Positions 62,765 to 64,000 of a stretch of 64,000 bases of DNA are shown piece after piece (position 1 is the first letter of the stretch; each line of letters starts with the position of its first letter). The stretch covers positions 248,001 to 312,000 of the forward strand of contig CAWGCJ010000007.1 of assembly GCA_963821095.1 (NCBI GenBank), written 5' to 3'. The notes below the pieces were generated by a model, which made no database searches, was not told where the DNA came from, and saw only the letters and a program-made list of their open reading frames with translations. This DNA is from CAVPHV01 sp963821095 (lineage in GTDB: Bacteria > Actinomycetota > Acidimicrobiia > Spongiisociales > UBA5794). Both the position numbers and the translations under genes were made by a program.

Positions 62765-64000
62765 ATGGATGTGATTACGGCTGCGCCGCCTGAGAGCGCC
62801 CCTCAGACCAACATGACACGGCCGGCGCAGCGCGCCATGTTGGCGATGTACACAGTCACGATCTTCATCACGTCCGGTCTGCTCTTCCTGGTACAGCCGA
62901 TGGTCGGCAAGATCCTCCTCCCTCGGCTCGGCGGGTCGCCGGCCGTCTGGAACACGGCGATGGTGTTCTTCCAGCTGACCCTGCTCGTCGGCTACGCATG
63001 GGCCCACGTGTCACTGTCGTTGCTGCGACTCCGCCCGCACGTCGTTGTGACGATGGGCCTGTTCGGCCTGACGCTGCTCACCCTCCCCGTTGCACTGCCC
63101 CAGGACTGGGTTCCCACGTCGTCGCCGGCGTTGTGGGTGCTCTTTGCGCTGCTGGTCCTCGTCGGTGGTCCCTTCCTCGTGCTGGCGTCGATGTCCCCGA
63201 CATTGCAGCGCTGGCTTTCGCTGAGTCGCCACCCTCACGGTTCCGACCCCTACTTCCTCTATGCCGCCAGCAACGCCGGAAGCCTGTTGGGTTTGCTCGC
63301 CTATCCGTTGATCATCGAACCGGCGCTGACCACAGCCGACCAGACCGTGTTGTGGTCGTGGATGTATGCAGGAGCGGCCGTGGCGGTGGCGATCTGCGGC
63401 GTCGTCGCGATCCGGTTCCGCCGGCCACCGCAACACAATGTCGCCACGGAGGTAGTCGCCGACAACGGGGGTTTCCGGTGGCGATGGATCGGTCTTTCTG
63501 CCGTTCCTGCTGCCCTACTGCTGGCCGTCACCCACCACATCACCACGGACGTTGCCGCAGTTCCGCTGCTCTGGGTGATTCCCCTGGCGATCTATCTCGT
63601 CACCTTCATCGTTGCGTTTGGCCCCAATCCGCGATGGCTGCAGCGAGGGTCGGCGATGGCACTCAAGCTGTTGGTCGCACCGCTGGCGCTCACGTTCATC
63701 GTCGGTGTGCCCCTCGGTGTCGGTCTTGTTGTCAATCTCGGCGTCTTCACGGCGGCAGCGATGTTGATGCACAGCCTGCTTGCGGACTCGCGTCCCGCCG
63801 CGGCCGATCTGACCCGCTACTACTTGGCTGTTTCGGTGGGAGGTGCGATCGGAGGCACGTTGACGGCCCTGGTTGCGCCGACCATCTTCCCGGTGGTGCT
63901 CGAATACCCGGTTGCCGTCGCTCTGGCCCTTGCATTCATCCCAGTAGCCGTTGCCGGTTTCGGTGGCTCGGCCCGCAGCCGGATCATCGCCCTGGTCGTC
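62765..64000 (+). CDS. Spermidine synthase-like multi-pass membrane protein (3' truncated)
   Basis: The frame starts at ATG 62765 and stays open to the end of the window (412 codons). The first conserved block is LFLVQPMVGKILLPRLGGSPAVWNTAMVFFQ, shown here in parts LFLVQPMVGK and GGSPAVWNT, followed by about ten transmembrane helices and YFLYAASNAGSLLGLLAYPL. This is the membrane half of fused spermidine-synthase-like proteins; the soluble methyltransferase-like half would lie beyond position 64000. Transport or aminopropyl transfer has been suggested for the family, but the function of this type is unproven. Confidence 0.85.
   Translation, partial: MDVITAAPPESAPQTNMTRPAQRAMLAMYTVTIFITSGLLFLVQPMVGKILLPRLGGSPAVWNTAMVFFQLTLLVGYAWAHVSLSLLRLRPHVVVTMGLFGLTLLTLPVALPQDWVPTSSPALWVLFALLVLVGGPFLVLASMSPTLQRWLSLSRHPHGSDPYFLYAASNAGSLLGLLAYPLIIEPALTTADQTVLWSWMYAGAAVAVAICGVVAIRFRRPPQHNVATEVVADNGGFRWRWIGLSAVPAALLLAVTHHITTDVAAVPLLWVIPLAIYLVTFIVAFGPNPRWLQRGSAMALKLLVAPLALTFIVGVPLGVGLVVNLGVFTAAAMLMHSLLADSRPAAADLTRYYLAVSVGGAIGGTLTALVAPTIFPVVLEYPVAVALALAFIPVAVAGFGGSARSRIIALVV

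Overview
The window is high-GC DNA from an actinomycetote, most likely a member of Acidimicrobiia or a close relative. The reasons are GTG/TTG starts alongside ATG, G/C-rich third positions, many ATGA stop/start overlaps, F420-type enzymes (a luciferase-like oxidoreductase and two PPOX-fold proteins), a DUF3159 membrane protein, DrrAB-type ABC genes and lipoprotein signal peptides. Taxonomy is inferred from gene content only. No tRNA, rRNA, CRISPR array, prophage or origin was seen. Most genes lie on the minus strand.

Layout. 1-2006 (+): end of a cobalt/nickel ECF transporter operon (cbiM, PDGLE/CbiN-like, cbiQ, cbiO). 2060-9804 (-): a small protein, a heavily frameshifted arylsulfatase, a cytidylate-kinase-like protein, a small molybdopterin-fold protein coupled to an LLM oxidoreductase, a tryptophanase-like enzyme and a secreted exo/endonuclease/phosphatase. 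9956-11824 (+): glgB, convergent with a tam-like methyltransferase that has lost its middle. 12360-23215 (-): a zinc-ribbon protein, a hydrolase, a sulfur module (rhodanese lipoprotein, CstR-like regulator with a visible operator, class V aminotransferase/desulfurase), a sigma factor coupled to an MGMT-Ada fusion, a DUF885 peptidase, a molybdopterin oxidoreductase and a thiolase. 23333-34947: SDR, PPOX, serpin lipoprotein, DUF427, GMC oxidoreductase, sulfotransferase, class IV aminotransferase, Hpt protein, and an operon metY-hydrolase-GNAT.

35050-42639 (-): a secreted RTX/FG-GAP protein, then an ABC exporter (ATPase and FtsX-type permease) preceded by a two-component system. 43242-47079: a DUF3159 protein, two tandem-domain universal stress proteins, each preceded by a copy of a conserved leader that resembles the yybP-ykoY manganese riboswitch, and a winged-helix regulator divergent from the second. 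47173-50460 (-): DrrAB-type ABC exporter and a GH1 beta-glucosidase. 50461-51690: gene-poor, with an IS110-family transposase remnant amid REP-like palindromes. 51691-64000: lipase, aldehyde dehydrogenase, a DUF308-DUF389 fusion, a MaoC hydratase, a frameshifted acyl-CoA dehydrogenase, a frameshifted M16 protease, dodecin, PPOX, a DsbA/FrnE-like protein and the start of a spermidine-synthase-like membrane protein.

Quality caveat: about a dozen genes carry single-base frameshifts with conserved protein on both sides. About sixteen fall in the arylsulfatase alone. Some sit in homopolymers and look like consensus errors, so broken genes should be checked against reads before being called pseudogenes.
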